Shown here in pieces: positions 4,967 through 6,509 of a DNA stretch of 6,509 nt. This stretch comes from an uncultured Corynebacterium sp. (GTDB lineage: Bacteria; Actinomycetota; Actinomycetes; Mycobacteriales; Mycobacteriaceae). The DNA lies in NCBI GenBank assembly GCA_943908385.1, contig CALTTF010000089.1:1-6509 (forward strand). Reading direction: 5' to 3'. Both the position numbers and the translations under genes were made by a program. Each line of letters opens with the position of its first letter. Position 1 is the first letter of the stretch. Below the pieces are notes generated by a model. The model worked only from the letters and a program-made list of their open reading frames with translations, did not search any database and was not told the DNA's origin.

Positions 4967-5913
4967 TTGGAAGCGCGCAGGACCGTGAAGGTCTTATCCC
5001 GCGCGACCTGCTCCACCGCATGAAAGCGACGTTCCACCTCGCCGCGGTAGCGCAGGTGCGAATTGTGCACCAGGTAGAGGGAACCGCCGGGGGCGAGCAG
5101 GCGCACGGAGGCGTCGAGAAGGTACTGCACGAGCGTGGCGTCGACGGCGGTTCCGTCGTGGAACGGCGGGTTGAGGGCGATGGTGTCGAAGGAGGCGTCG
5201 GGAAGTTCCGAGCCGGCATCGTCCCATGTCGCGTCGATGCCGATGGCGCGGGCGGAGAGGACGGCATCGGCGTCGGAGTCAGTCGCCCGGGCATCGAGGT
5301 CGCGGGTGACCGAGCCGTTACCGCAACCGAGATCCAGGATCCGTCCCGGCGTGCCGGGCAGGCAGGAGCGCAGGAGCTCCCCGCCGCGGTCGGGTTTCGC
5401 GCCGGAGAAGACACCGCCGATGGCGACGAGGCCGTCGCCGTGCACCGGCTCGTAGGTCACCTCGCGCGGGTCGGAGGCGACCAGGCAGCGGAACTTCCCG
5501 CGGCCGCGCGACGCGGCGACATCGGTGAACGATTCCGCGAGCACCGCATTCATGCCGCGCGAGAGGTGCTTGTTATTCGCGCCGAGCACCACGCGGACAT
5601 CGTCGAAGCCGGCGCCGGCGATCGACCGCGCGAGGTAATCCAGGCGGGCCAGCGACTTCGGCATCTCGCCCACCGCCACCGCCGAACCGGACGAGCCGGC
5701 CAAGAACTCGTCGAGGCGCACGTCACCAGCGACCTGCGCCCCGAGGGCGGCAGCGTCCCGGCTGCGCGCATAATCCGAATCGAGGAACACCACTCGCCCG
5801 TCGGCGTCCAGTGCTGTCCGGGTGAGGTCCAGGGACGGGTCGTGGCAGATGAGGGTGGTGGGGGTGGCGTCGATAAGCGCTTTGTCGACGATGAGTTTAT
5901 CCAGCGTGCGCAA
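4963..5913 (-). CDS. RsmC/RlmG-like SAM-dependent rRNA methyltransferase
   Basis: The 316-residue protein has the two-domain plan of RsmC/RlmG: a degenerate N-terminal methyltransferase-like half and a catalytic C-terminal half. In the catalytic half, RILDLGCGNGS (191-201) is SAM-binding motif I, Asp212 may end strand 2, and LNPPFHDG (247-254) is the NPPF motif IV typical of enzymes methylating exocyclic N2 of guanine in rRNA. APGGSLYLVHNSHLRY follows. E. coli RsmC acts on 16S G1207 and RlmG on 23S G1835; I cannot decide which applies. The start is taken as TTG at 5913, because GGGGAGG lies 9 bases upstream (5923-5929) and no better start exists before the conserved N-terminus. The longer upstream frame is antisense-free but out of frame with cobA and not protein-like. 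The gene overlaps cobA by 17 bases, suggesting translational coupling. Confidence 0.87.
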   Translation of the reverse strand: MRTLDKLIVDKALIDATPTTLICHDPSLDLTRTALDADGRVVFLDSDYARSRDAAALGAQVAGDVRLDEFLAGSSGSAVAVGEMPKSLARLDYLARSIAGAGFDDVRVVLGANNKHLSRGMNAVLAESFTDVAASRGRGKFRCLVASDPREVTYEPVHGDGLVAIGGVFSGAKPDRGGELLRSCLPGTPGRILDLGCGNGSVTRDLDARATDSDADAVLSARAIGIDATWDDAGSELPDASFDTIALNPPFHDGTAVDATLVQYLLDASVRLLAPGGSLYLVHNSHLRYRGEVERRFHAVEQVARDKTFTVLRASN

Positions 5914-6509
5914 GGCCTGCGACCTCCCCGATGACGTAGACGGCAGGGTTGGTGATGTTCTCGCGGGCCATGGTCTCGGCGAGCGCGCCGAGCGTGGTGC
6001 GCACCTCGCGCTGGCGGTCCGTCTCCCCGTCCTGGATGACCGTGGCCGGCGTCGTGCTGGGCAGGACGCGCTGCAGTGTCTCCGCGATCGCGGGCGCCTG
6101 GCGCACGCCCATGATGACGACGATGGTGCCGCCCACGCGCGCGAGCGCCTCCCAGTCGACGAGCGAACGCGGATCATCCGGCGCGAGGTGCCCCGACACG
6201 ACGGTGAATGAGTGCGTCACGCCTCGCTGCGTCACCGGAATCCCGGCCGCCGCGGGCACGGACACCGCGCTGGTCACGCCCGGCACGACCTCGCACGGCA
6301 CACCGGCGGCCGCGCACGCCTGAAGCTCCTCGAAACCGCGGCCGAAAACGTACGGGTCCCCGCCCTTGAGCCGAACGACGTGCTTGCCGTCGCGGGCGTG
6401 GGCGACCATCAGCTCGTTGATCCGCTCCTGCGCCACCTGCTTCGCGTACGGCAACTTCGCCACATCGACAATCTTTTTGCCGAATGTGTCCAGAAACTCA
6501 TTGAGCTGA
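5897..6509 (-). CDS. cobA: Uroporphyrinogen-III C-methyltransferase (SUMT), 3' part, cut by the right edge
   Basis: About 203 C-terminal residues are in the window; the frame stays open to 6508, so the N-terminus lies outside, including the usual GxGxGDxxLLT SAM loop. SUMT methylates uroporphyrinogen III at C2 and C7 with two SAM to give precorrin-2, the branch point to siroheme and cobalamin. Diagnostic motifs are VRLKGGDPYVFGRG (bases about 6335-6376) and VPGVTSAVSVPAAAGIPVTQ followed by RG (about 6221-6283), plus TVVSGH and VVIMGV further on. The reading frame ends soon after VYVIGEVAGL, the normal family end, so this is a stand-alone SUMT rather than a CysG fusion at its C-terminal side. 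It is the upstream gene of a leftward pair with the methyltransferase. Supply of siroheme for sulfite or nitrite reduction is the likely main role. Confidence 0.93.
   Translation of the reverse strand, partial: QLNEFLDTFGKKIVDVAKLPYAKQVAQERINELMVAHARDGKHVVRLKGGDPYVFGRGFEELQACAAAGVPCEVVPGVTSAVSVPAAAGIPVTQRGVTHSFTVVSGHLAPDDPRSLVDWEALARVGGTIVVIMGVRQAPAIAETLQRVLPSTTPATVIQDGETDRQREVRTTLGALAETMARENITNPAVYVIGEVAGLAHAG
5923..5929 (-). promoter_or_regulatory. Ribosome binding site that decides the TTG start of the methyltransferase
   Basis: On the minus strand GGGGAGG lies 9 bases before TTG (5911-5913), inside the last codons of cobA. It is the only strong ribosome site near the conserved start of the methyltransferase and supports a TTG start with a 17-base overlap. 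Confidence 0.65.

Noticed and set aside
4681..5934. Long plus-strand open frame (417 residues) antisense to the methyltransferase
   Set aside because: It begins inside the sirtuin frame, is rich in Gly, Arg, Ala and Val, has no recognisable motif, and covers a gene with clear SAM and NPPF motifs; it is a GC-driven shadow.

Overview
The window looks like chromosomal DNA of a high-GC actinobacterium, most likely Corynebacterium or a close relative. The reasons are the GC-rich coding frames, GTG and TTG starts, several genes that appear to be transcribed without a leader, and the gene families present. This assignment is an inference from style and gene content, not a database match.

Left part (1-837): the first 54 bases look like one terminus of an IS3-family (IS150-group) insertion sequence that runs off the left edge. 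After a short gene-free stretch come two small minus-strand genes joined by a stop/start overlap. One is a 78-residue helical ORF that may be the tail of a lost toxin-like protein. The other is a 140-residue protein with the look of an immunity protein. This part is accessory in character.

Middle part (836-4207): yaaA (peroxide stress/DNA-binding family) runs rightward and faces a leftward gene for a DUF559-type, PD-(D/E)XK-like protein. Between their 3' ends lies a perfect 29-bp inverted repeat whose arms are each made of two tandem copies of a 14-bp unit; it is the most striking non-coding structure here. The DUF559 gene is divergent from a DUF1648-family membrane protein. Their shared upstream region carries a perfect 18-bp palindrome that covers the likely -10 box of the membrane protein gene and ends 2 bases before its GTG start. 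A membrane-anchored or secreted staphylococcal-nuclease-like protein follows 25 bases downstream, probably in the same transcript.

Right part (4241-6509): a class III sirtuin (NAD-dependent lysine deacylase) with its own leaderless-type promoter converges on an RsmC/RlmG-like methyltransferase gene, and the two stop codons share one CTAG. The methyltransferase starts with TTG inside the 3' end of cobA (uroporphyrinogen-III C-methyltransferase), which is cut by the right edge; these two form a leftward operon.

Most genes are ordinary housekeeping or stress functions. I do not see a convincing new multi-gene system. The best candidates for new biology are the four-unit inverted repeat, the palindromic operator at a leaderless start, and the putative toxin/immunity remnant beside the IS end.
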